64,000 bases of DNA from Pectobacterium aquaticum (lineage in GTDB: Bacteria; Pseudomonadota; Gammaproteobacteria; Enterobacterales; Enterobacteriaceae). The notes below the pieces were generated by a model. It saw only the letters and a program-made list of their open reading frames with translations. It ran no database searches and was not told the DNA's origin. The position numbers and the translations under genes were made by a program. The stretch spans positions 1,736,001 to 1,800,000 of the forward strand of contig NZ_CP086253.1 in NCBI RefSeq assembly GCF_003382565.3, given 5' to 3'. Positions 42,328-50,361 of the stretch are shown here, in pieces; position 1 is the stretch's first letter; the number at the start of each line of letters is the position of its first letter.

Positions 42328-43636
42328 GGTTCATCGCGCTTTACCGGGGAACGCTGCTTTAATTTTCAGGAAGAAGTAGTCGTTATCCCGGTATCCATAA
42401 GCCATTCGCTTTAGTACCTTGATTTTGTTATTCATCCCCTCCAGCACACTCGTATTCAGACGATGTTCAGCACTGGCGATTATCCCGCTCACGTAGCCCT
42501 TGAGCTTATCTGCGAACTGCTGCAGCGCTTTTATATCGCTCTCCTGAGACTGCCTGTACCATTCATCCCAGCGATGCCGGGCGACCTCCTTATCCGGCGC
42601 ATACCACAGCTCTTTCAGCGCAGTTTTCATCACGTACACGGTGTTCAGCGGCTGGTTTGCCTCCAGCAACTCTGCCAGCTTTACATCATGACCTGCTGGC
42701 AGATTTTCAGCGTTACGCAGCAACAGCCAGCGACTGCGCTTGATAACCTTCCGGGCTTTCGCGTTGTCACGTAGCTGATTCGCCTGGTCAACCCGCACCC
42801 TGTCGATGACCTCGCGACCGAACTTCGCCACCACGTGGAACAAGTCATAGACCACTTCCGCCTGTGGGCATTGCTCCCTGACTTCAAGGTCCAGCGCCGT
42901 GTTCATGTCCATTGCGACAGACTCGATAGCCGCGCAGCCTTCCGGTCCCAGCCAGGTGAAGAACGGGCGGAAGGCCGCGCGGCTGCGACCTTCCCCGACC
43001 CACAGCACCTGCTGCGTATCAGCGTCCACGACCACAGTGGCATAGCGATGACCTTTAAACAGGGCGAACTCATCCATTATCAGGCGACGAAGTGTATGTC
43101 GCTCTGGCTCCTGCAATTCCCGACGCAAACGGCGGAGGTCGATATTCTTGATGGTGTGCCAGTGCAGGCCTGTCAGCTGTGCTACGTGCTTCACGGGGAG
43201 TAGACGGCTAAGAGACTCAACCCAGACTGATAATGTAGAGGTGTAACGCTGCCTCTCAGGCAACCAGGAGATACGTTCGGTGGCAACACCGCAGCAGGCG
43301 CAGCGAAGACGACGAACAGGAACCAGAAGCGTGACGCGCCAGTGCAGCAAATCCCGCTCACGAACCTGACGTACAGAGACATCATGAACGGCACAGTCTC
43401 TTCGGCCACACCGGCGGCACTGGGGTGTAAAACTGGGTTCTGGGCGAAGCGTAATAAGCAGCGCATCAGATGAGGAATGGGAAAAGGAGTCAACGGTAAA
43501 GCCTTCCCAGAAAAGGGAAGAGAGGTTAGCATTCATGGCAGACGGCGGTTGAGTGGTCGGTTAGTGTTTTGGCGAATACAAAACTAACCACTTTTACCGC
43601 CGTTTTCTATTGGTTCACGCTTAAGCGCGATGAACC
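42328..43636 (-). mobile_element. ISL3-family insertion sequence
   Basis: An intact element of about 1.31 kb bounded by inverted repeats: GGTTCATCGCGCTTTACC at the left and the complement of GGTTCATCGCGCTTAAGC at the right (15 of 18 positions match). One full transposase gene fills it. Similarity continues outward for a few bases as GCTTTTTT on both sides, so the true ends may be 42317 and 43647. I could not find the 8-bp target duplication expected for ISL3 elements with either choice. Confidence 0.8.
42331..43536 (-). CDS. ISL3-family transposase
   Basis: A full-length 401-aa DDE transposase. The N-terminal zinc-ribbon pairs are CRRCGRRDC (~39-47) and LRCACCG (~77-83), followed by a helix-turn-helix (VAQLTGLHWHTIKNID). 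The catalytic region has VVVDADTQQVLWVGEG, SVAMDMNTALDLEVREQCP and YDLFHVVAKF, ending with the Glu-containing SVLEGMNNKIKVLKRMAYGYRD. The stop codon lies within the left inverted repeat. No frameshift is visible, so it may be active. Confidence 0.92.
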   Translation of the reverse strand: MNANLSSLFWEGFTVDSFSHSSSDALLITLRPEPSFTPQCRRCGRRDCAVHDVSVRQVRERDLLHWRVTLLVPVRRLRCACCGVATERISWLPERQRYTSTLSVWVESLSRLLPVKHVAQLTGLHWHTIKNIDLRRLRRELQEPERHTLRRLIMDEFALFKGHRYATVVVDADTQQVLWVGEGRSRAAFRPFFTWLGPEGCAAIESVAMDMNTALDLEVREQCPQAEVVYDLFHVVAKFGREVIDRVRVDQANQLRDNAKARKVIKRSRWLLLRNAENLPAGHDVKLAELLEANQPLNTVYVMKTALKELWYAPDKEVARHRWDEWYRQSQESDIKALQQFADKLKGYVSGIIASAEHRLNTSVLEGMNNKIKVLKRMAYGYRDNDYFFLKIKAAFPGKAR

Positions 43637-43699
43637 TTAAAAAAGCCTGCTGGGCGAACCATGCAGGCTTGGAGGTTATGGCAGATTTTTGGCAAAAAA

Positions 43700-43733
43700 A
43701 TACCGGAGCAGCTTTTAAGGCATACTCCGGTAT
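43700..43733. terminator. Hairpin between the insertion sequence and the toxin-antitoxin pair
   Basis: ATACCGGAG / CTCCGGTAT stem with a 16-nt loop, and an A-run on its left side that is a T-run on the minus strand. It could stop transcripts entering the insertion sequence from the right. Confidence 0.55.
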
Positions 43734-43817
43734 CTTTCGAGAATTTAGCGCGTATTGATGAATGGGGCAAGCAGGATGTGGATTATTGTCTGGCTGGATT
43801 TGACATATGAGCACTTA

Positions 43818-43840
43818 TTGTTATGATTGGGTCATAACAA
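43818..43840. promoter_or_regulatory. Palindromic operator of the toxin-antitoxin operon
   Basis: TTGTTATGA and TCATAACAA form a perfect 9-bp inverted repeat with a 5-bp centre, ending 14 bp before the toxin start codon. Its position over the likely promoter fits autoregulation by the helix-turn-helix antitoxin (inference). Confidence 0.65.
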
Positions 43841-43854
43841 TTATAGGGTGACAT

Positions 43855-44220
43855 ATGGAACGTGATAGTGCTTTAGGTTACCTGCTGTCATTGCATGGCG
43901 AGACGGTATACCGAGAAGATGGATACTGGTGGAAAGTGGATGCTTGGGAAGTTAAAGCGACGGCTTTCATCCCGCATGGTATCCGGTATGCGCTGACGCT
44001 GCATGACAAGCACAATACACGGGTATTCGGAATGGATAACGCACACGCCATTAAGCCGCCCAAGAAAGGGAAATTTTCGGGTCGTCTGGTCTATGACCAT
44101 GTACACCGAACGCCTGTGGATAAAGGTTATCCATATGAGTTTGTGTCTGTCGCGCAGTTACTTGAAGATTTCTTTACCCGAATAGATGAAGTTATCGCAG
44201 AACGTGAAAAAAGAGGTTAA
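43855..44220 (+). CDS. TumE-like (DUF6516) toxin
   Basis: Putative toxin, 121 aa. The sequence pattern (GYWWKVDAWEVKAT, HGIRYALTLHDKHNTRVFGMDNAH, YDHVHRTPVDKGYPYEFVSVAQLLEDFF) agrees with the TumE family of small toxins placed before a helix-turn-helix antitoxin. No signal or membrane segment. The order toxin first, antitoxin second, with a 4-bp gap, supports a two-gene unit. Biochemical activity is not something the sequence shows. Confidence 0.7.
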   Translation: MERDSALGYLLSLHGETVYREDGYWWKVDAWEVKATAFIPHGIRYALTLHDKHNTRVFGMDNAHAIKPPKKGKFSGRLVYDHVHRTPVDKGYPYEFVSVAQLLEDFFTRIDEVIAEREKRG

Positions 44221-44224
44221 TACG

Positions 44225-44608
44225 ATGAAAGCCCTGATTGGCGTTATGCCTGAAGCTGTGATCCGCGCAAGAATGCTTGCCATCGTCAAAGGTCAGTACA
44301 AACCGGAAGAAGGGGAGCCTAAAGTGTGGTTTACTTCCATGAACGCACTGGCTCAAGTGCTCAGTAATGAGAATATCGCTTTGCTGCGACTTATGGATGA
44401 ACAAAAACCAGAAACCCTCACCGAACTGGCGGAAATGTCTGGCCGTCAGAAAAGCAATTTATCCGTGACGCTCAAAACACTGAATTCGCATGGCTTTGTA
44501 AGGCTGGAAAAAGTCGGGAGAAGTGTTAAGCCGGTAGCCATGTTCACCGATTTTGATATTCAGGTGAAACAGGAGTTTATTGAGAAGTTTTCACCGAAAG
44601 CTGCCTGA
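44225..44608 (+). CDS. Helix-turn-helix antitoxin (TumA-like)
   Basis: Putative antitoxin and autoregulator, 127 aa from ATG 44225, preceded by AGAGGT. A winged helix-turn-helix of MarR/ArsR type is seen at ~70-110: LTELAEMSGRQKSNLSVTLKTLNSHGFVRLEKVGR. The frame remains open to 44186 within the toxin gene, but the ATG directly behind the ribosome-binding site is better. Likely binds the palindrome at 43818 (inference). Confidence 0.75.
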   Translation: MKALIGVMPEAVIRARMLAIVKGQYKPEEGEPKVWFTSMNALAQVLSNENIALLRLMDEQKPETLTELAEMSGRQKSNLSVTLKTLNSHGFVRLEKVGRSVKPVAMFTDFDIQVKQEFIEKFSPKAA

Positions 44609-44695
44609 ACGTAGCCCAGTTCGCTGGGCTGCTATTCCCTGCCTTTTTTATTTCCGCCAAATTCCTCTATAGATCAGCAGAAAGGTGTCAGTTCG

Positions 44696-44947
44696 GTTGG
44701 TTCAGTTGGTTCACGGGCTGCTAAGCCGCGCCAGCACTGGATTTATGTGAACCAACATAGCCCTTATTGCGTTGGTTCAGCCGTGATTTTTGTTGGTTCA
44801 CGCATCCAGCCAGAAAATAATCGGATACATCACCCTGTTGGTTCAAACTGCCCGTTTGTTGGTTCAGTGTTGGTTCAAAACAGAAAATATTTCCCTTATA
44901 AAACAAAGAATCTAACAGATTGAACCAACTGAACTGACTGAACCAAC
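44696..44947. other. Iteron array, probable replication origin of a P4-like element
   Basis: Ten exact copies of the 9-mer GTTGGTTCA in 250 bp: seven on the plus strand (starting 44696, 44705, 44771, 44792, 44837, 44858, 44869) and three on the minus (44748-44756, 44921-44929, 44939-44947). Many spacings are near multiples of a helical turn (11, 21, 21, 42). An AT-rich stretch lies inside (44878-44920). It adjoins the primase-helicase gene stop. P4-type alpha proteins bind short iterons of similar size, so an origin or copy-control region is the best reading. Confidence 0.75.
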
Positions 44948-44969
44948 ATACTTTATCGCACGTAGGGGA

Positions 44970-47675
44970 TTATTCCTGCGTGGCTTCTTCCTCTGGCATG
45001 TAGTGGATCACGTACACGTTAAACTGCCGTCCATCAATGCGGGGGGATTTACGCTGAAACCCTCTGCCGCTGGTGGGCGGGGTCAACATCCCTGTGGTTT
45101 TTAATACCTCTGCGAATTGCTTCGCATTAAACCCTTTGGCGATCTCGCCCTCAAACGCCGCGGGGAAGGTATAGAAAATCATCGGCGCATCCTCGTGCTT
45201 GCCTCTGTCGTCACGGTATCCGGCCAAATCCCGAATAGGCAGGCTGGTAGGGTCGTAAGGAAATGGGGCGAACCGGCTCAGGCCATGCGCATTCAGGAAT
45301 GCTTCACACTGTTCGACAATTTGCCGATGCTCTTTGTTGCCTGTGCCAAACTCTCTCAACCAGGCGTTAAAGCTGTGCTGTATAGCGTCACGACATTCCT
45401 GTTCATTCCAGCCCGTGATCGTTCTGCCCACCAGCAACGCCGCCTCCAGAATGGCGAAACGTTCTGCTACGCGGTGAACCTGTTCACCGTAGTTGGCGGG
45501 GATAAGCGATCGCCAGCGGTTTTCAGCCTCTCTGACGGCCTGTATCGCCTCTTTCTGGTGGTGGGCAAGGTAGCGTATCCATTCACGCCCAGCCGCACCG
45601 TGATTGATGCGATAGGCCGCTTTCAGTGCGTCGGCATGGTCTTTGCCGCTCTTGTGTCCGTGGAACTGCTGCGCCTTTTCCAGTGGCAAATTGAGCAAGC
45701 GCACCAACTGACCGGCTTTGGATTTTATGCCTGCGCTGGTCAGAAAGGTTTCCATGTCCATTTCACCCGTGCTGATCGCCACCGTGCGCCAGCGTTTTAG
45801 CTCACGGTTACCGCCTTCCCGTGCGCCCTGCAACTTACCGACACCATTAAACAGCGTATAGGCAGAGGTGGAGACAGAACGCGCATCACTACCTTGTCCC
45901 ACCTCATCGAGTGGCAGCAGGCCGTCATTGTGCGCTTCGGCTTCATTAGCAATCCCCAGCGCGGTGCCGTACCAGGTGAGTTTTAGCGCGTCGGGGTCAC
46001 CGTAAAGGCTGGTCGCGACATTGGCGGTGGTCGTTTTCCCTGCGCTGGACTGTTCATAGAAATGCAGGCCGAAACCGTCTGATTCAGACAGGCCGATGAG
46101 TGGCGCGGCTAAGGCGGCGGCGATCGCGGTCATCATAGAAGGGTTACCCTGTGCCAGTTGGGCTATGCTGTCGCGCCAGCTTGTCGCCGATCCTTTAATC
46201 GCATAGCCACCAGCGGCAGCACTGCGCCCCCGGAATAAGACGGGCTGAAGCGGTGAACCGATGATATCCCCGTCTGGCATGATGTAAGCGCCACATTGCC
46301 AGCCTGTGGTATGGCTGATTTGCCACAGTTCAGCTTTCCCCTGATTCTGTAACCAGTCGGCCAGAATGGCGCGTAAAAAGGTTTTTGTTGTCACGGTCAC
46401 GCCGCCGGCTTTCAGCGTGCGCCATCCTTCCCGTTCGCCAATATCGGCCAGTGGTAACCCAGCGGTGACAGGTGTTTTACGCCCAGCAACATGCCAGCGC
46501 AATATCAGAAACTGATCGCTGTCGTCACGGCCACTGCCGATCACGTCTAACGGTGAGCATAGCCAGCTTTCATTGTTGATCACCTCGCCGCTGACCTTAT
46601 CCACTTTGGGCGTGATCCAGAAAACGCCATCTTTGCGGCTCTCGACACGCGGCTTTAACGGGTCGTCAAGGTTCCGTTTGTCGTCAGCCGGCACATCGGC
46701 CTGTCGCTGATACAGTGATTCGGCAAACGACTGTGTAGCCGCTGCCAGCCCGAATTGCTGGCGGTAATCGTCCCAGTCGGCTTTTTCATCGGTAGGCGGC
46801 AGGGCTACCCAGCCATTCACCTCACGGGCGGCTTTCTCTGCCCAGTCCTTCCCGCCGTTCGGTTTACCCGTCACGATGTCGTTATCAGCGGCAAGGATGA
46901 TTTGCGCATTGGGATACAGAGCACGCATCGTCTTTGCTACTGGCGCCATGTTGCCTGCGTCGATAGCGGCGATGGTCAACGCCTCAGGGCGCATCAGGTG
47001 AACGCTTAGTGCGGTCGCCAATCCTTCGGCGATCACCACCTTATCGGGCTGATCTGGTGCGTTAACCGCATGATACGCCCCGCGTTTGGCGGAATCGGTC
47101 ACCAGTCGCTTACTACCATCGGGCTTGATTGTCTGTGCGGCGGTGGTGGTGCCGTTCTCGTCCTGTAGCGCCAGCAGCAGGGAGCCATCAGACAGCAGCG
47201 GATACGAAAACCCCGTTAACCCTTTTCCCTCCAGATAAGACGATTCTCCTGATTGCGTTTGAGCGGTCAGCTTCGCCAGTCGTTTGATAAAGCTCTGTGC
47301 TTTCTCCGTATCTGAACGCAGATTATTCCCCGTAAGCGGTCGCGTGGGTTCGCTTTGGCTGGCGGTCTGTTCCCCTGTTCGGGCATCAATACCTAATGCT
47401 TCAGCTACCTGTTGCGCGGCGTCCATAGCGGCACACTGGCGAACGTTCATCACTAACGCCAGCCCGTCACCCGCTTCCGGATCACAGTGGCGACAATGCC
47501 ATGTCCCGCGCCCTTCCAGATTATCGAACTGAAAGCGGTCGGTGCCGCCACAGGCCGGACAGGGGGTTAGCGTTGTCGGGTGGCGGGGAACCTCGATCCC
47601 CAATTGAGAAAGCACATCAGGCCAGCGACCAGCAGCAGCGGCGGATACCTTGCGGATAAAATCGATATTACGCAT
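44970..47675 (-). CDS. P4 alpha-like primase-helicase (zinc finger, TOPRIM, DUF927)
   Basis: Replication protein of the satellite, 901 aa. The N-terminal zinc-binding domain has CPACGGTDRFQF and WHCRHCDPEAGDG (~37-75). A TOPRIM-type primase core follows (KVVIAEGLATALSVH, ~210, and IILAADNDIVTGKPNGG, ~255). The C-terminal half is a DUF927/P-loop helicase with EQSSAGKTTTANVA (Walker A, ~560) and LPLDEVGQGSD (Walker B-like). It is the last gene of a leftward operon, and its stop lies beside the iteron array it probably binds. Confidence 0.9.
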   Translation of the reverse strand: MRNIDFIRKVSAAAAGRWPDVLSQLGIEVPRHPTTLTPCPACGGTDRFQFDNLEGRGTWHCRHCDPEAGDGLALVMNVRQCAAMDAAQQVAEALGIDARTGEQTASQSEPTRPLTGNNLRSDTEKAQSFIKRLAKLTAQTQSGESSYLEGKGLTGFSYPLLSDGSLLLALQDENGTTTAAQTIKPDGSKRLVTDSAKRGAYHAVNAPDQPDKVVIAEGLATALSVHLMRPEALTIAAIDAGNMAPVAKTMRALYPNAQIILAADNDIVTGKPNGGKDWAEKAAREVNGWVALPPTDEKADWDDYRQQFGLAAATQSFAESLYQRQADVPADDKRNLDDPLKPRVESRKDGVFWITPKVDKVSGEVINNESWLCSPLDVIGSGRDDSDQFLILRWHVAGRKTPVTAGLPLADIGEREGWRTLKAGGVTVTTKTFLRAILADWLQNQGKAELWQISHTTGWQCGAYIMPDGDIIGSPLQPVLFRGRSAAAGGYAIKGSATSWRDSIAQLAQGNPSMMTAIAAALAAPLIGLSESDGFGLHFYEQSSAGKTTTANVATSLYGDPDALKLTWYGTALGIANEAEAHNDGLLPLDEVGQGSDARSVSTSAYTLFNGVGKLQGAREGGNRELKRWRTVAISTGEMDMETFLTSAGIKSKAGQLVRLLNLPLEKAQQFHGHKSGKDHADALKAAYRINHGAAGREWIRYLAHHQKEAIQAVREAENRWRSLIPANYGEQVHRVAERFAILEAALLVGRTITGWNEQECRDAIQHSFNAWLREFGTGNKEHRQIVEQCEAFLNAHGLSRFAPFPYDPTSLPIRDLAGYRDDRGKHEDAPMIFYTFPAAFEGEIAKGFNAKQFAEVLKTTGMLTPPTSGRGFQRKSPRIDGRQFNVYVIHYMPEEEATQE

Positions 47676-47685
47676 TCACTTGCCC

Positions 47686-48318
47686 TCAGTGCGCCGTTGG
47701 TGTGAGTGGTAGCGCACCGTTATTGCGCATCTGAATAAACTCATCGTGCATATCCGCCAGCGTTTGCCGTCCCATGTCGGACAACTCAGGCTCTGTGCTT
47801 TGATGATTGAGCATCCACTGATAGAACAGAGTGGCGTTTTTAGTGCCTTGCTCACGGCCAAATTTCCCGATCAATGCGCCCTCGATATTGTTCGCCATCG
47901 CAAAGCGTTCCGTTGCGGGATAAATGGGCAGGGTGCCGTATTTTCCTCGGTAGATAGCCCCGTTATTGCTGCCGCTGTCTGTGGCACTGTGTGCACCGTT
48001 GATCCGCTGCTGTTCCCTTATGAACTCGTAAGCCACCAGCCAGCGCCACATTTCTAAATTTTGCTGATCATTGGGCTGGAAATAGCCTTTCGCTTCAGCC
48101 TTTGCCAGCGCATGGAGCACTCGCAGCCCATTTAACGGGTCATGGTCATAGTGGCCGCGATTCAGGCTGGAAAGGGCATAATCAAATGGGTGGCACGTTG
48201 CTATCTCTAATTCGCCTTCATCGCCCAGCGCCATCAGACAGACGCCATCCGGAGAAACATCGATATACGGGGCGATCTCCTGTTCTGGTGACAGGGGTAA
48301 AGAAATGATGTTGTTCAT
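47686..48318 (-). CDS. Hypothetical protein of the satellite operon
   Basis: A 210-aa protein I do not recognise by function. It starts MNNIISLPLSPEQEIAPYIDV and has mixed charged and hydrophobic content, without membrane segments or a clear catalytic motif. It is packed between the small upstream genes (4-bp overlap) and the primase-helicase (10-bp gap), a position in which P4-like elements carry poorly characterised replication-associated genes. Confidence 0.75.
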   Translation of the reverse strand: MNNIISLPLSPEQEIAPYIDVSPDGVCLMALGDEGELEIATCHPFDYALSSLNRGHYDHDPLNGLRVLHALAKAEAKGYFQPNDQQNLEMWRWLVAYEFIREQQRINGAHSATDSGSNNGAIYRGKYGTLPIYPATERFAMANNIEGALIGKFGREQGTKNATLFYQWMLNHQSTEPELSDMGRQTLADMHDEFIQMRNNGALPLTPTAH

Positions 48319-48515
48319 GCCGTGGCTCCCTTGGCTTTGTTACGTTTGTCGCCGCAGTGCTCACGGCAATACTCATCATTGATTTCAGCGGCCACCACCA
48401 ACGCGGTTAAGGCGACATTGCGGAGGGTGTCAAGTTCGGTTGAATCGTCGCAGCAGGTCATCAGGTCAAGAATGCCACGGAGCATGGTCAGTTTGGTCTC
48501 GATCCCGTTCTTCAC
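48315..48515 (-). CDS. Small hypothetical protein
   Basis: A 66-aa helical protein (MKNGIETKLTMLRGILDLM start; Cys pairs CC near 22 and a CREHC segment near the end). No function recognised. Its 4-bp overlaps with both neighbours support real translation within the operon. Confidence 0.65.
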   Translation of the reverse strand: MKNGIETKLTMLRGILDLMTCCDDSTELDTLRNVALTALVVAAEINDEYCREHCGDKRNKAKGATA

Positions 48516-48697
48516 TTGCCTACCTCCTGTTCCAGTGATTCGCGGACTTCGGCGTGAATATCGCTGGCGATCCCAATAAGGCCGGATAATTGAGGGGAAA
48601 GGCGTTCTTTCTCCACCATTTCCAGAATGACGTGAAACAGGACAGAAACCTGCCCCGCACGGAAGGCGTCCAGATCCAGCGGAATAGCGTTATTCAT
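48512..48697 (-). CDS. Small hypothetical protein
   Basis: A 61-aa acidic helical protein (MNNAIPLDLDAFRAGQVSVLF start). No domain recognised. It overlaps the next gene by 4 bp and the previous by 8 bp, consistent with translational coupling in the satellite operon. Confidence 0.65.
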   Translation of the reverse strand: MNNAIPLDLDAFRAGQVSVLFHVILEMVEKERLSPQLSGLIGIASDIHAEVRESLEQEVGK

Positions 48698-48890
48698 GGT
48701 CTTGACCTCGCTGTTTTTGCTCTTCCAGCAGCCATAAGGATGAAGTGCCGGATAAATCGCAGGCCAGTGCTAACGCTGTCGATAAATCGCCGTCATCCAG
48801 CTCTCTGTGTGTCATTTCCAGCAGCATCAGCAGAACGCACAACTTGTCGGCCTGCTGGGCTGCCTGTGTCAGTGAATGGTTATGCGCCAT
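48690..48890 (-). CDS. Small hypothetical protein
   Basis: A 66-aa helical protein (MAHNHSLTQAAQQADKLCVLL). I start it at ATG 48890, which has a GAGGTGGGA ribosome-binding site and overlaps the upstream gene by 11 bp; a longer frame to 48992 would overlap it fully. Function unknown. Confidence 0.65.
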   Translation of the reverse strand: MAHNHSLTQAAQQADKLCVLLMLLEMTHRELDDGDLSTALALACDLSGTSSLWLLEEQKQRGQDHE

Positions 48891-49071
48891 GTCCCACCTC
48901 CGCTTGCTCATCCTCTGCCTGGCTGGTGCGGTACAGGTGATCGATACGCTCTTGCAGGATGAATAACAGGATTTCACGCGCCTGTGGTTCATTGGTGTTA
49001 ACCGCGGCGTAGGCCAGTGCGCGGCATTGGTCGATGATTTCTTCCAGTGCTAACGGCGTGTTATCGAACAT
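48880..49071 (-). CDS. Small hypothetical protein
   Basis: A 63-aa protein (MFDNTPLALEEIIDQCRALAY) from ATG 49071 behind AGGAGGTG, a near-perfect Shine-Dalgarno site. The open frame runs much further upstream to 49794, across the intergenic operator region and other genes, but that part is not credible coding. Function unknown; commonly present in this operon type. Confidence 0.7.
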   Translation of the reverse strand: MFDNTPLALEEIIDQCRALAYAAVNTNEPQAREILLFILQERIDHLYRTSQAEDEQAEVGHGA

Positions 49072-49252
49072 AGCGCACCTCCTGAACGGGCAGGCGGCCA
49101 GCAAAAACCATGACGCAGCCAGACGGGGATTTTTCCCGCGCTTCGCGTTCGGTAGTGGCAACAATGCGAATAATGCGGCGAGACGACATGCCCAGCGCCA
49201 GAAAGCGCCATATAAATTTGGGGTGAGTTTGGGTAGACTGTGAATCAGCCAT
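49061..49252 (-). CDS. Icd-like host cell division inhibitor protein
   Basis: A 63-aa protein whose second half reads CVMVFAGRLPVQEVRYV, the conserved end of the Icd-like/Ash-type proteins of P1, P4 and related prophages, with KFIWRFLALGM before it. Icd of P1 blocks host division; here the role is by homology only. It is the first gene of the seven-gene leftward operon ending in the primase-helicase. Confidence 0.75.
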   Translation of the reverse strand: MADSQSTQTHPKFIWRFLALGMSSRRIIRIVATTEREAREKSPSGCVMVFAGRLPVQEVRYVR

Positions 49253-49342
49253 AGCGTTACTCCTAATAACGGTGTGGTGAGAAGCCCGGTATGTGTTGGC
49301 GCACTACTGGGCTTCGTTATTTGTGTATCATCTGTGGATAAG

Positions 49343-49447
49343 GTGTTTAAATACCATAGTACATAGTGTTTAAACACGTCAATGCTATTTTGTTTAAACA
49401 CTTTATTGTTCTTACACCTTGCTGTATGGTTTTTGGTGTTAAAACAC
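49343..49447. promoter_or_regulatory. Operator array of GTGTTTAAACAC palindromes
   Basis: Four copies or near copies of the 12-bp palindrome GTGTTTAAACAC: 49343-49351 (half plus centre), 49366-49377 (perfect), 49391-49401 (11 of 12) and 49436-49447 (one change). They fill the gap between the divergent Icd-like operon and the small ribbon-helix-helix gene, whose product is the natural candidate to bind them. Confidence 0.7.
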
Positions 49448-49465
49448 TTCTCATAGGTAAGCAAC

Positions 49466-49657
49466 ATGGCTACAGGCCACAAAAACAATAAATCACTGTA
49501 CAAAGGAATCCGTTTTCCACACGACTTGATTGAAGAAATCGACGCAAGCGTAGAAAGAGAAAAAGAAGACAACCCCTCGTCTAATTTTTCAGCCTGGGTA
49601 CTGGATGCTTGTGGGCGGAAGCTAAAAGCAGAGCTACGCAAGAAATCAAAAGAGTAG
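49466..49657 (+). CDS. YlcI/YnfO-family (DUF3950) ribbon-helix-helix protein
   Basis: A 63-aa protein with the family start MATGHKNNKS, then a predicted beta strand and two helices (YKGIRFPHDLIEEIDASVER and FSAWVLDACGRKLKAEL). This is the layout of ribbon-helix-helix DNA-binding proteins of prophages. It is divergent from the Icd-like operon and lies directly behind the palindromic operator array, suggesting it controls that switch region. Confidence 0.8.
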   Translation: MATGHKNNKSLYKGIRFPHDLIEEIDASVEREKEDNPSSNFSAWVLDACGRKLKAELRKKSKE

Positions 49658-49744
49658 CCAGCCAGCAAACGCGCAATTGAGTTGGCTAAACGGTGTGGGC
49701 GCATTTCGTATACAGTATGCGCAGTGCCGATGAGATACTGGCGA

Positions 49745-50347
49745 TTAATCATGATCGCTACCTCCCGCCAGTGGTAAGGCTGGCTGATACTCACGCCATA
49801 GCTGTTCCTCTTCCGTGTTTAAGCGTTGCTTCTGCTGTTTGCAGGCTTGCAGATCGCGGCCTTTCTTACTGGCCTGTTTGAGGTAGGATTGTTTACGTTG
49901 CGTGAAGTCATGCAGGAATGCCCACGGCACACCGTAAGAGCCTGTTTTACGAATGGACGGAATAACCTCACCAAATACCCATTCACTAAAGCGATAGGCT
50001 GCCGTTCCCTCAACGGAAGCCTTACGGCTGCGGGCAATGAGTTTGTAGAAGCCTGACTCTGAAACAGTCGCCATCTTCTGCATACCGGCAAGGGTGGGTA
50101 CTGAGTACCCCACCTTTTCATGCTCACCAAGTCGACGCAGTGGCACTTTGTGATCGGCTATCTCCAGTGCCTGGCAAACGTCTTTGGCTACAAACCACGG
50201 TTCACCAGAAATATTCACCACCCGCACTTTTGCACCTTCAAATTTGATAACAGAAATATCCTGTTCACCCACACTGAAAATATCGCTCTGGCCGTTTTTA
50301 GGGTGAGCAAATCCCTGACCGTTAAGGTCATTATTTTTTGATGTCAT
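49745..50347 (-). CDS. BRO-N domain phage antirepressor-type protein
   Basis: A 200-aa protein with a BRO-N domain at about 30-130 (VVNISGEPWFVAKDVCQALEIADH; SESGFYKLIARSRKASVEGTAAYRFSEWVFGEVIPSIRKTGSYG). Such domains bind DNA and occur in prophage antirepressors. The C-terminal third is basic and Gln/Lys-rich. It is the last gene of an AlpA-led leftward operon. Confidence 0.87.
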   Translation of the reverse strand: MTSKNNDLNGQGFAHPKNGQSDIFSVGEQDISVIKFEGAKVRVVNISGEPWFVAKDVCQALEIADHKVPLRRLGEHEKVGYSVPTLAGMQKMATVSESGFYKLIARSRKASVEGTAAYRFSEWVFGEVIPSIRKTGSYGVPWAFLHDFTQRKQSYLKQASKKGRDLQACKQQKQRLNTEEEQLWREYQPALPLAGGSDHD

Positions 50348-50361
50348 AAAATCAGGCTCCG

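Noticed and set aside
43605..43620. TTGGTTCA inside the right end of the insertion sequence as an eleventh iteron
   Set aside because: It lies about 1.1 kb from the array and is part of the insertion sequence, so it is most likely coincidence.
42234..44700. A duplicated tRNA-Pro 3' end as the left attachment site
   Set aside because: Reading this stretch I found no copy of the GGTCGGCACGAGAGGATTT segment, so I did not annotate an attachment site pair.
44696..44947. Iteron cluster as a CRISPR array
   Set aside because: The repeated unit is only 9 bp, occurs in both orientations and has irregular spacing; no cas genes are near.
48880..49794. A 304-codon minus-strand frame covering the satellite control region
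   Set aside because: Only its last 63 codons are credible, with a near-perfect Shine-Dalgarno site at 49071. The rest crosses the operator array and the divergent gene.
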